From: Pseudomonadota bacterium
Lineage (GTDB): Bacteria > Pseudomonadota > Gammaproteobacteria > Burkholderiales > Thiobacillaceae
Direction: 5' to 3'
DNA length: 9,829 nucleotides
Assembly (NCBI GenBank): GCA_021791235.1
Contig: JAJYXA010000164.1
Location: 1 to 9,829, forward strand
In this document: positions 1-6,389 of the stretch, in pieces
How the letters are laid out: each line of letters starts with the position of its first letter
How positions within the stretch are numbered: position 1 is the first letter of the stretch
Position numbers and translations under genes: made by a program
Notes under the pieces: model-generated
Told to the model about the DNA's origin: nothing
Databases searched by the model: none
What the model saw: only the letters and a program-made list of their open reading frames with translations

Positions 1-435
1 TGGCACGACCAGCACCGGGCAGGCGGCGTGGCCGATCACCCCGGCCGTGGTGTCGCCCACCATCAGGCGCGCCAGGCCGCCCTTGTTGTGCTGGCCCATC
101 ACGATGATGTCGGCGCCCAGTTCGGTGGCGGCCTCGACGATGCCACGGGCGGGATCGGCCGCCTCGCGGATCGCGGTTTCTGCGCCTTCGCCGGCTTCCT
201 CGATAAAGGACTTGAGGGCCTCGCGCGCGTGCTGCTCGGCCACTTCCTGCAGATTGGGCACGAAGGTGCTGTATTCCGGATTGTCGAGCGCGATGGACAG
301 GCCGATCAGATGCGCGCCATGGGTCATCGACAGGGCGACGCCGGTGCGGATGGCGCCGGCGGACTCATCCGAGCCGTCGGTGGCGACCAGGACGCGGCTC
401 AGGTTTCCGGTTTCGGTGAGCGTGTTGGTTGACAT
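1..435 (-). CDS. Universal stress protein (UspA family), C-terminus cut by window edge
   Basis: A single alpha/beta Usp domain, 145 residues visible, cut just after the final core strand CPVLVVP (139-145), so probably only a few residues are missing. The N-terminal strand RVLVATDGSDES (14-25) carries the acidic residue and G/S turn typical of the nucleotide-binding Usp fold. The C-terminal strand and loop (DIIVMGQHNKGG, 109-120, then GDTTAGV) fit the family, but the usual ATP motif G-x2-G-x9-G-S/T is altered: N117 replaces the second Gly, and D128 follows G127 where Ser/Thr is usual. A strong ribosome site, AGGAGA (441-446 complement), supports the ATG at 435. It starts 18 nt after the TauE/SafE gene ends and is very likely co-transcribed with it. 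Role: cytoplasmic stress or signalling protein; ATP binding is doubtful. Family call sure, precise function unknown. Confidence 0.93.
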   Translation of the reverse strand, partial: MSTNTLTETGNLSRVLVATDGSDESAGAIRTGVALSMTHGAHLIGLSIALDNPEYSTFVPNLQEVAEQHAREALKSFIEEAGEGAETAIREAADPARGIVEAATELGADIIVMGQHNKGGLARLMVGDTTAGVIGHAACPVLVVP

Positions 436-453
436 GGTTTTCTCCTCGCTTGT

Positions 454-1554
454 TCAGTCAGCCACTTCGGTGCGGGCCAGCACGGCCTGCTTTTCCTTGT
501 GCGCCTTCATGCCCTTGGCGAGGGCGGACAACACCGTATACGCGCCCACCAGCAGCGCCACGGCCAGAATGGCATCGCCCCCGATTTTCAGCCATTTCAC
601 CGTATCTGCGGCAAGGGGCTCAATGAAGCCGAGCTGGCCGAGATAGCCGGGGATATAGAAGAAACGCGAGAACAGCACGGTCAGCATGATGACCGCCATG
701 GTGAACTTGACCTGGTAGTCCTTCACGTAGGTGGTGCCGATCGCGCCCAGCTGCACGCCGAACAGCGAGCCGAGCAGGATCAGCGTGGCGAGGCGGATGT
801 CCACCGCGCCTTCCAGACCGTAGAAAATCGTGCCGCCCAGCCCCATGACGAAGGCGATGACGAGTTCGGTGGCGGACGCCATGATTGCCGGCAGGCCGAG
901 GATGTAGATCATCGCGGGGACGCCGATGAAGCCGCCGACCGCGATGGCCGACGCCAGGAAGCCGGTGGCGAAGCCGATGGGGATGAGGAACAGGATCGAG
1001 ATTTCGGCCTGCGCACCCTTGGAGTAAATCATCGTGCCGGGAATCCGCACCGACTGCACCCAGCGCGCCAGCTTGGTGATCGGGGTCGCCTGCTCGCTGC
1101 CGTCGCCGGCGTCATCCAGCGCCTTCAGCTTGCGGTAGTCCTTGAGCACGAAGCCGCCGACGATGGCCAGCGTGACGACGAACATCGCCGACACGTAGAG
1201 GTCGGTGCCGACCGCGCCGAAGGTGTTCTTGATGTTGGTCATCACGTGCTTGCCGAACAGCACGCCGGCTTCGGCGAACAGGCCGAGCACCAGGCCCAGC
1301 TTGACGTCGACCTGGCCATACTTGTTGCGCTTGACCGCGCCGACCAGCGCCTTGGGAAACTTGTGGCAAATGTTGGAGGCCACCGCGACGATGCCGGGCG
1401 CGCCCAGGGTCATCATCGCCGGGGTCAGCACGAAGGCGCCGCCCGACCCGATGAAGCCCGACACCATGCCGCCGACGAAACCAACCAGGATGAGCAGGAT
1501 GGCGGTGACGGGGGTAATTTCAATGAAGTTGATCAGTTCCATGCCGTGTTCCAC
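454..1554 (-). CDS. TauE/SafE (TSUP, DUF81) family membrane exporter, likely sulfite or organosulfonate type
   Basis: A polytopic inner-membrane protein of 366 aa with the internal duplication typical of TauE/SafE. The two half-repeats are visible as Gly-rich segments: GFVGGMVSGFIGSGGAF near 25-41 and GFATGFLASAIAVGGF near 194-209, each followed by a conserved Pro and a hydrophobic helix. A polar cytoplasmic-looking linker (about 138-185) separates the halves, making the protein longer than the common ~250-270 aa members. The start is GTG at 1554, preceded at 6 nt by AAGGA (1561-1565 complement), which overlaps the stop codon of the upstream small gene, so the two are translationally linked. 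An internal ATG at 1542 is the alternative start. Known members export sulfite, sulfoacetate or related anions; the substrate here is inferred only from the family. It lies between a small membrane protein and a Usp gene, all on one strand. Confidence 0.9.
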   Translation of the reverse strand: MEHGMELINFIEITPVTAILLILVGFVGGMVSGFIGSGGAFVLTPAMMTLGAPGIVAVASNICHKFPKALVGAVKRNKYGQVDVKLGLVLGLFAEAGVLFGKHVMTNIKNTFGAVGTDLYVSAMFVVTLAIVGGFVLKDYRKLKALDDAGDGSEQATPITKLARWVQSVRIPGTMIYSKGAQAEISILFLIPIGFATGFLASAIAVGGFIGVPAMIYILGLPAIMASATELVIAFVMGLGGTIFYGLEGAVDIRLATLILLGSLFGVQLGAIGTTYVKDYQVKFTMAVIMLTVLFSRFFYIPGYLGQLGFIEPLAADTVKWLKIGGDAILAVALLVGAYTVLSALAKGMKAHKEKQAVLARTEVAD

Positions 1555-1563
1555 GTTTGTTCC

Positions 1564-1890
1564 TTATTTTTTGGCCTTGAGGCCGACCACGTCCCAGAAC
1601 AGGCCGGTGAAGATGCCATGCGTATAGGACAGGGCGAAGGCCAGTGCGATGGGTGCGAACACGAACCACCAGGTGCCGTCGATGAACGTTCCGTTTTGGG
1701 CGGCGCACAGTTCTGGGGTGGCCTTGTTGTAGTACGTGGTGCCCGTTTCCCCCTGAACCAGGCAGGCGTCCAGCGTGGTATGCGCCAGTTCCTCGAACGT
1801 GCCTGAATACATGAACAAGAACCCGTACAGCGCTGCGGTTATGACGCCCCATACCAGCGCCTTGCCCAAAGTGGCTTGACTCACTGCCAT
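1564..1890 (-). CDS. Small membrane protein with two hydrophobic segments, partner of TauE/SafE
   Basis: 108 aa from ATG 1890. GGGAG sits 6 nt upstream, which favours this start over an in-frame TTG at 1896. Hydrophobic segments lie at about residues 10-29 and 75-96, with a polar loop between them that holds two Cys (C43, C62) and many Thr/Gly; if the loop faces the periplasm these could form a disulfide. The C-terminus is short and basic (KAKK). I do not recognise a named family. Its stop codon overlaps the ribosome site of the TauE/SafE gene, 9 nt apart, so it is the first gene of a three-gene unit with the exporter and the Usp. A reasonable inference is an accessory subunit or folding partner of the exporter; nothing in the sequence proves this. 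Confidence 0.8.
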   Translation of the reverse strand: MAVSQATLGKALVWGVITAALYGFLFMYSGTFEELAHTTLDACLVQGETGTTYYNKATPELCAAQNGTFIDGTWWFVFAPIALAFALSYTHGIFTGLFWDVVGLKAKK

Positions 1891-1938
1891 TTCCAACTCC
1901 CGGTGAAGAAAGAATGAAGAAAAATCGGATGAAAACGC

Positions 1939-1961
1939 AAAAAACCCGCTGAGCGGGATTT
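1939..1961 (-). terminator. Intrinsic terminator or attenuator in the leader of the small-protein/TauE unit
   Basis: On the minus strand a CCCGC stem (1953-1957 with 1945-1949, loop TCA) is followed directly by six T residues (1939-1944 complement). A-T pairs outside one mismatch extend the stem. This is a classical Rho-independent shape. It lies 48 nt upstream of the small-protein start and downstream of any minus-strand promoter placed in 1962-2031, so it would either stop antisense transcription from the regulator gene or act as an attenuator for the exporter unit. Confidence 0.6.
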
Positions 1962-1965
1962 GAAA

Positions 1966-1983
1966 TTTGACGTTATTTTAACA
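1966..1983. promoter_or_regulatory. Possible response-regulator site, two 7-bp half-sites 11 bp apart
   Basis: TTTGACG (1966-1972), four bases, then TTTAACA (1977-1983) form two imperfect 7-bp direct repeats with the same 7+4 spacing as the clearer three-copy array at 3984-4012, sharing the TTGACG core in the first copy. It lies between the divergent units, 49 nt before the regulator start. TTGACG could equally be a -35 element for the regulator gene, but no good -10 is found at 16-18 bp. Low certainty. Confidence 0.35.
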
Positions 1984-2031
1984 GTGTGTGGCCTAAACTG
2001 ACCGCTTCGCGATGATTCGCCGGCTCGATTC

Positions 2032-2733
2032 ATGGAAACCGACATTCCCCTGCATATCCTGGTCATCGAGGACAATCCCGACCTGGCGGCCAATGTCTGC
2101 GATTTTCTCGAGGCCAAGGGCCATGTCGCGGACGTCGCGGGCGACGGCATCACCGGTCTGCATCTGGCGGTCACCAAAAACTACGATGCCATCGTCCTCG
2201 ACATCGTGCTGCCCGGCATGGACGGGCTGACGCTGTGCCGGAAATTCCGCGAAGAGGCCAAGCGCACCACCCCCGTGCTCATGCTCACCGCGCGCGACGC
2301 GCTGGACGACCGGGTGGCCGGCCTGGAGTGCGGCGCAGACGACTACGTGCTGAAGCCCTTCGCCCTGCGCGAACTGGAGGCTCGCCTGAAAGCGCTGGTG
2401 CGGCGCTCGAACAGCCGGGTGACGTCGGGCGTGCTGCAGGTGGGCGACCTTGTATTCGACCCCGCGCTGATCCGGGTTCGCCGCGGCGACCGGATCATCA
2501 ATCTGCCGCCGATTCCGTTCAAGCTGCTGGAAACCCTGCTGCGCGCCTCTCCCAGGGCGGTCAGGCGGGAAGAGCTGGAGCGTGCGGTATGGGGCGACGC
2601 GCCGCCCGACTCCGACGCGCTGCGCTCGCACATGCATACCGTGCGGACGGCGGTGGACGGACCGGGCGAGGCCCCGCTCATCCATACCCTGCGCGGCATC
2701 GGCTACCGCGTCACGCCTCCGGATGCGCTTTAG
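2032..2733 (+). CDS. OmpR/PhoB-family DNA-binding response regulator
   Basis: 233 aa with both expected domains. The receiver domain (about 8-118) has the acidic pocket E13/D14, phospho-acceptor D57 in IVLDIVLPGMDG, T86 in MLTAR and K108 in YVLKPF. The winged-helix output domain (about 135-228) ends in the typical TLRGIGYRV (219-227). It is therefore a complete phosphorylation-activated transcription regulator. ATG 2032 is the only sensible start: an in-frame TGA lies at 1999 and no other start codon follows it. The Shine-Dalgarno is weak. The last 11 nt overlap the start of the histidine kinase, so the pair is translationally coupled. Likely targets, by inference, are the kinase-SulP gap with its 11-bp-spaced repeats and the divergent exporter unit. 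Family call sure; regulon inferred. Confidence 0.95.
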   Translation: METDIPLHILVIEDNPDLAANVCDFLEAKGHVADVAGDGITGLHLAVTKNYDAIVLDIVLPGMDGLTLCRKFREEAKRTTPVLMLTARDALDDRVAGLECGADDYVLKPFALRELEARLKALVRRSNSRVTSGVLQVGDLVFDPALIRVRRGDRIINLPPIPFKLLETLLRASPRAVRREELERAVWGDAPPDSDALRSHMHTVRTAVDGPGEAPLIHTLRGIGYRVTPPDAL

Positions 2734-3988
2734 CCGCAGCCTGCGTTTTCGCGTCGCCACCGCTTTCGCAACCGTCGGCGGCGTGATCAGCCTGATCACC
2801 GCCATCGGCCTGTATGTCGGCGTGCGAGACGCGGGCGAGCGCCTGATCGACGAAACGCTGAACGCGGAAATCCAGGACTACCTGTCGCGCCGCAGCCGCA
2901 ACCCGCTGTCGCAGCCGCCCGCCACCGCCACCCTGCTCGGCTACGTGCTGCCGGCGCGCCGGGGCGAGCCGGTCCCGCCCGCTGCCATTGCCGCCTGGCC
3001 GCCGGGGCTGCACGAGATACGCCTGGGCGAGATCTATTACCGCGTGGCGATCGCGGACCGCGCCGGCAGCCGCTATTTCCTGCTCTACAACGAAACGCTG
3101 TTCCGCGACAAGCAGGCCAGCCTGATCCTGTATCTGTCCGTGTTCGTCGCGCTGATGACGCTGCTGTCGGGCGGGCTGGCGTTGTGGCTCGCCGAGCGGG
3201 TGATCGAACCGGTCAAAGAGCTGGCGCGCCGGGTGCGCGAGGTGCGGCCGGATGCCCACCCGGAAAACCTGGGCGAGGATTTTCCGCACGACGAGGTCGG
3301 CGAACTGGCGCACGCCTTCGAGCAGGCGCTCGATCGCCTGGCCGATTTCATCGACCGCGAGCGCGCCTTCACCGCCGACGTGTCGCACGAGTTGCGCACC
3401 CCGATAGCGGCGATCCGTGGCGCGGCCGAAGTGCTGCTGGCCGACGGGTCGCGACCGGAGAAGGATCGCCAGCGTCTCGAACGCATCGAGCGCGGCGCCG
3501 CCGACATGGCGGACCTGTCGACCGCGCTGCTGGCGATGGCGCGCGAACGCGACGACGAGCGGCGCGAGCCGGTCGATCTGGCCGCGCTGATCGAAGAATC
3601 GATGGACAAGCACCAGCACCTGCTGGGCAGCCGCGCGGTCGACGTCAGCCTGGAAATCCTTGCGCGTCCGCGGGTGGCCGCCGACGCCAACCTGCTGGCC
3701 ATCGTGATCGCCAATCTGCTGCGCAACAGTTTCACCTACACCGAACGGGGCAGCGTCCGCATTCGTCTCGACGAACGGACGCTGAGCGTCGCCGATACCG
3801 GCTTGGGTATCCCGCGCGCCGCGCTCGACAAGGTGTTCCAGCGGCATTACAGGGGCGCGCACAGCGAAGGCGCCGGCATCGGGCTGGCGCTGGTGAAGAA
3901 GATCTGCGACCGCTACGGCTGGTCGATCGCGCTCGACAGCGAGGAAGGGCAGGGTACGCGCGCGGTGTTGCGGTTTCACGCGGCTTGA
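2723..3988 (+). CDS. Sensor histidine kinase, cognate partner of the upstream regulator
   Basis: 421 aa inner-membrane kinase. TM1 is at about 11-33, a roughly 98-residue periplasmic sensor region follows (34-131, no recognised motif), TM2 is at about 132-156, and a HAMP-like linker (157-210) leads to the catalytic core. The H-box FTADVSHELRTP places the phospho-acceptor at H222. The N-box has N331 and N335, G1 is DTGLG (358-362) and G2 is GAGIGLAL (383-390). All catalytic boxes are intact. I chose ATG 2723, inside the last codons of the regulator gene; a longer reading from 2582 would only add translated regulator sequence in another frame. The gene order regulator-kinase with an 11-nt overlap is usual for cognate pairs. 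The sensor loop is short and Pro/Arg-rich; the signal is unknown. The stop codon lies within the first copy of the repeat array upstream of SulP. Confidence 0.94.
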   Translation: MRFSRSLRFRVATAFATVGGVISLITAIGLYVGVRDAGERLIDETLNAEIQDYLSRRSRNPLSQPPATATLLGYVLPARRGEPVPPAAIAAWPPGLHEIRLGEIYYRVAIADRAGSRYFLLYNETLFRDKQASLILYLSVFVALMTLLSGGLALWLAERVIEPVKELARRVREVRPDAHPENLGEDFPHDEVGELAHAFEQALDRLADFIDRERAFTADVSHELRTPIAAIRGAAEVLLADGSRPEKDRQRLERIERGAADMADLSTALLAMARERDDERREPVDLAALIEESMDKHQHLLGSRAVDVSLEILARPRVAADANLLAIVIANLLRNSFTYTERGSVRIRLDERTLSVADTGLGIPRAALDKVFQRHYRGAHSEGAGIGLALVKKICDRYGWSIALDSEEGQGTRAVLRFHAA

Positions 3989-4039
3989 CGTTCTCATGAC
4001 GTCTGCTTGACGCGCGGGTCACGCGATCCGGGCTATATG
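3984..4039 (+). promoter_or_regulatory. Direct-repeat array (PhoB/OmpR-box-like) and candidate -10 for the SulP gene
   Basis: CTTGACG (3984-3990), CATGACG (3995-4001) and CTTGACG (4006-4012) are three 7-bp direct repeats separated by exactly 4 bp, giving an 11-bp period. A degenerate fourth, GGTCACG, follows in phase at 4017-4023. Ten bases after it is a -10-like TATATG (4034-4039). The 7+4 geometry is that of known Pho boxes, where dimers of OmpR-family regulators bind in tandem; an OmpR-family regulator is encoded just upstream. Binding by that regulator is inference. Confidence 0.55.
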
Positions 4040-4070
4040 TAGCGGGTTGATTGCAAACCCGTGACCCGCG
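4013..4070 (+). repeat. Perfect 11-bp inverted repeat ending at the SulP start codon, with nested hairpin
   Basis: CGCGGGTCACG (4013-4023) is matched exactly in inverted form by CGTGACCCGCG (4060-4070), whose last base touches the ATG at 4071. A competing inner hairpin, CGGGTT (4043-4048) with AACCCG (4056-4061) and a 7-nt loop, shares two bases with the outer right arm, so the two folds exclude each other. No good Shine-Dalgarno precedes the ATG, and the initiation region is inside the structure. Could act as an RNA fold on a read-through transcript or as a DNA operator. Confidence 0.55.
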
Positions 4071-5882
4071 ATGGCTCTTCCCGCCCAGCATACCCTGCCT
4101 GTCTGGCTCAGGCCTTTCACGTCCTTCCTCGGCTGGTGGCCGCGCGTCAACCGCGACACCACGCGCGCCGACCTGATGGCCGGCCTGACCGGCGCGCTGG
4201 TCGCGCTGCCGCAGGGCGTGGCCTTCGCCACTATCGCCGGCATGCCGCCCGAATACGGCCTCTACGCGGGCATGATCCCGGCCATCATCGCCGCCCTGTT
4301 CGGCTCCAGCTGGCATCTGGTGTCCGGCCCGACCACGGCGGCGTCGATCGTGCTGTTCTCGGTGCTGTCGCCGCACGCCGAGCCGGGCAGCGCGCAATAC
4401 GTGGGTCTCGCGCTCACGCTCACCTTCATGGTCGGCCTCATCCAGATCGTCATGGGCCTGGCCAAGCTCGGCACGCTGGTGAACTTCATTTCCCATTCGG
4501 TGGTGACCGGCTTCACCGCCGGCGCGGCCATCCTCATCGCCACCAACCAGGTGAAGCATTTCACCGGCCAGGCGGTTCCGCGCGGAGCCTCGTTTTCCGA
4601 CACCTGGGCGCATGTGTTCACGCATGTCGACGAAATGGAGATCGCGATCGCCGCCACCGGGCTCTTCACCCTGCTGCTGGGAATCGCGGTCAAGCGCTGG
4701 CTGCCGAAACTGCCGTACATGATCGTCGCCATGCTGGGCGGCGCGCTGCTCGGCAACGCGCTGGACATCGGGTTCGGCGTCGCACTGCCCACCGTCGGCG
4801 CGCTGCCCGCCAGCCTGCCGCCGCTGTCGGCGCCGAGTTTCGACGCCGGGAGCATCCGCGCCGTCGCCTCCGGCGTGATCGCGGTCACCCTGCTGGCGCT
4901 GACCGAGGCGGTGTCGATCGCCCGTGCGCTCGCCGCGCGCTCCGGCCAGCACGTCGACGGCAACCAGGAATTCGTCGGCCAGGGCCTGTCGAATCTTGCC
5001 GGCGCATTCTTCTCGGGCTACGTCGCCACCGGCTCGTTCAACCGCAGCGGCGTCAACTACGCCGCCGGCGCGAAAACGCCGCTGGCGGCAATGCTGGCGG
5101 GCGTGTTCCTGCTGGTCCTGGTGCTGTTCGTCGCGCCGTGGGCGGAGTACCTGCCGAACGCCGCCATGGCGGGTATCCTCTTCCTGGTGGCTTGGGGGCT
5201 GATCGATTTCGACGAGATTTTCCATACCCTCGAGACCAGCCGCCAGGAGTCGGCCATCATGGCCGCCACCTTCGCTGCCACGCTGTTTCTGACACTGGAG
5301 GAGGCCATCATCATCGGCGTGCTGCTGTCACTCGCCATCTACCTGTCGCGCACCTCGAAGCCGCAGGTGCGCGTGCGCGTTCCGAATCCGCACAGTCCCA
5401 AGCGCAAGTTCATGGATGCCGGCCATGTTCCGCAATGTCCGCAGCTGCGCTTCGTGCGCATCGACGGTTCGCTGTTCTTCGGCGCCACCTCGCACATCCG
5501 CGAATCGCTGGCGGCGCAGGACCTGGCGTCGCCGGGGCAGAAGCACGTGGCGGTCGTCGCGCACGGTATCAACTTCATCGATCTCGCAGGCGCCCATTAT
5601 CTGGCCGAGGAAGCCGAGCGGCGTCGCAGCCGGGGCGGCGGACTGTACCTCATCGGCGTCAAGGACACGGTACAGGAGCAGTTGGCGGAAAACGGTGCCT
5701 TGAAGCCCATCGGCGGCGCCAACCTGTTCGACGCAAAAACCGAGGCGATCGCCGCAATCACCAAGCGGCTCGACCCCGAGGTGTGCCGCACCTGCCGGGC
5801 GCGCATTTTCCGCGAATGCCAGATGCAGGCCGCACCTCAGCTTGTCATGCCCAATGCGCTGATGCCCGTTTCCCATGCCTGA
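4071..5882 (+). CDS. SulP (SLC26-like) family anion transporter with STAS domain
   Basis: 603 aa, the usual size for bacterial SulP proteins. The N-terminal membrane domain (about 30-425) carries the SulP signature near 63-92 (GLYAGMIPAIIAALFG, then SGPTTAAS). The cytoplasmic STAS domain follows (about 455-565; core strand INFIDLAGAHYL, 500-511). The tail has a Cys cluster C572-x2-C575-x7-C583 in VCRTCRARIFRECQ. Known relatives carry sulfate, bicarbonate or dicarboxylates, usually coupled to H+ or Na+; sequence alone does not settle which. In a sulfur-oxidising autotroph, sulfate and bicarbonate are the leading options. ATG 4071 abuts an inverted repeat and has no clear ribosome site. It lies 82 nt after the histidine kinase, so read-through is possible, and its stop overlaps the following Usp gene by 8 nt, indicating tight co-expression. 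Confidence 0.93.
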   Translation: MALPAQHTLPVWLRPFTSFLGWWPRVNRDTTRADLMAGLTGALVALPQGVAFATIAGMPPEYGLYAGMIPAIIAALFGSSWHLVSGPTTAASIVLFSVLSPHAEPGSAQYVGLALTLTFMVGLIQIVMGLAKLGTLVNFISHSVVTGFTAGAAILIATNQVKHFTGQAVPRGASFSDTWAHVFTHVDEMEIAIAATGLFTLLLGIAVKRWLPKLPYMIVAMLGGALLGNALDIGFGVALPTVGALPASLPPLSAPSFDAGSIRAVASGVIAVTLLALTEAVSIARALAARSGQHVDGNQEFVGQGLSNLAGAFFSGYVATGSFNRSGVNYAAGAKTPLAAMLAGVFLLVLVLFVAPWAEYLPNAAMAGILFLVAWGLIDFDEIFHTLETSRQESAIMAATFAATLFLTLEEAIIIGVLLSLAIYLSRTSKPQVRVRVPNPHSPKRKFMDAGHVPQCPQLRFVRIDGSLFFGATSHIRESLAAQDLASPGQKHVAVVAHGINFIDLAGAHYLAEEAERRRSRGGGLYLIGVKDTVQEQLAENGALKPIGGANLFDAKTEAIAAITKRLDPEVCRTCRARIFRECQMQAAPQLVMPNALMPVSHA

Positions 5883-6363
5883 GATGCAGCCTTATCAGCG
5901 GATACTCGCGCTGATCGATTTTGACGGGATGGATCGTCGGACGGCCGAGAAAGCCGTGCTGCTCGCCCGCCTGAACCGGGCCAGGCTGGATTTCCTGCAC
6001 CTGATCGAGCCCGACGGCACGCTCGACGGCGGTTATCCTGGCAGCAACCCCAAGGCAGCCGCGCGCGATCTGGAGAAGGCATCGCTGCGGAGGCTGGATT
6101 TTCTGGCGGCCCGGCTGGGTGCCGGAGAGGCCCGCTGTCACGCCCTTTACGGACCGCCACGGCAGCGTTTTCTGCAGCATGTGCGTGAATGGCAACCCGA
6201 TCTGATCGTGACCGGCGAGCAGCCTGCCTATCTGGCGGGTTCCCATGATGTGCTGGTGCTGGCGGGGGAAAAACGGCCGCGGCGCGGCCGGCTGCTGGCG
6301 GCGCTGCAGCGCGCGCTGGGGCTGCGGCCCCCTGCGTTGGGCACCCGCACGCGGCCCCGCTGA
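5875..6363 (+). CDS. Degenerate universal stress protein-like protein coupled to SulP
   Basis: 162 aa starting inside the SulP stop region (shared ATGCCTGA, 5875-5882). The first strand QRILALIDFDGMDRRTAEKA (8-27) and the strand QPDLIVTGEQPAYL (107-120) match the Usp fold. The loop that should carry G-x2-G-x9-G-S/T is shortened: after G114 the chain runs almost directly into GSHDVLVLA (122-130), the equivalent of the final CPVLVV strand. ATP binding is therefore unlikely in the usual way. A basic Arg/Pro-rich tail of about 30 residues follows. The translational overlap suggests it works on or with the transporter, perhaps with its STAS domain, but this is inference. It ends 26 nt from a convergent gene. 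Confidence 0.8.
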   Translation: MPEMQPYQRILALIDFDGMDRRTAEKAVLLARLNRARLDFLHLIEPDGTLDGGYPGSNPKAAARDLEKASLRRLDFLAARLGAGEARCHALYGPPRQRFLQHVREWQPDLIVTGEQPAYLAGSHDVLVLAGEKRPRRGRLLAALQRALGLRPPALGTRTRPR

Positions 6364-6389
6364 CGGCGGCAGGGCGCTCGTTTTCCGGG

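Noticed and set aside
499..1806. Long plus-strand open frame opposite TauE and the small protein
   Set aside because: It is a mirror frame in high-G+C DNA, rich in His/Gln/Asp/Arg with no fold or motif, and lies opposite two convincing membrane protein genes.
2582..2722. Upstream extension of the histidine kinase to 2582
   Set aside because: Those codons are the regulator's winged-helix sequence read in another frame; the ATG at 2723 gives a normal N-terminus and first membrane helix.
2711..3997. Long minus-strand open frame opposite the histidine kinase
   Set aside because: Same composition artefact; the kinase on the plus strand has all catalytic boxes.
4061..5914. Long plus-strand frame of 617 codons overlapping SulP, and a 497-codon minus-strand frame at 3732-5225
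   Set aside because: Arg/Gly/Ala/His-rich translations without motifs; SulP in its own frame is a clear family match over its whole length.
6273..6292. GC-only palindrome CGGCCGC/GCGGCCG in the Usp-like gene
   Set aside because: Short, low-complexity G/C sequence in a coding region; expected by chance at this base composition.
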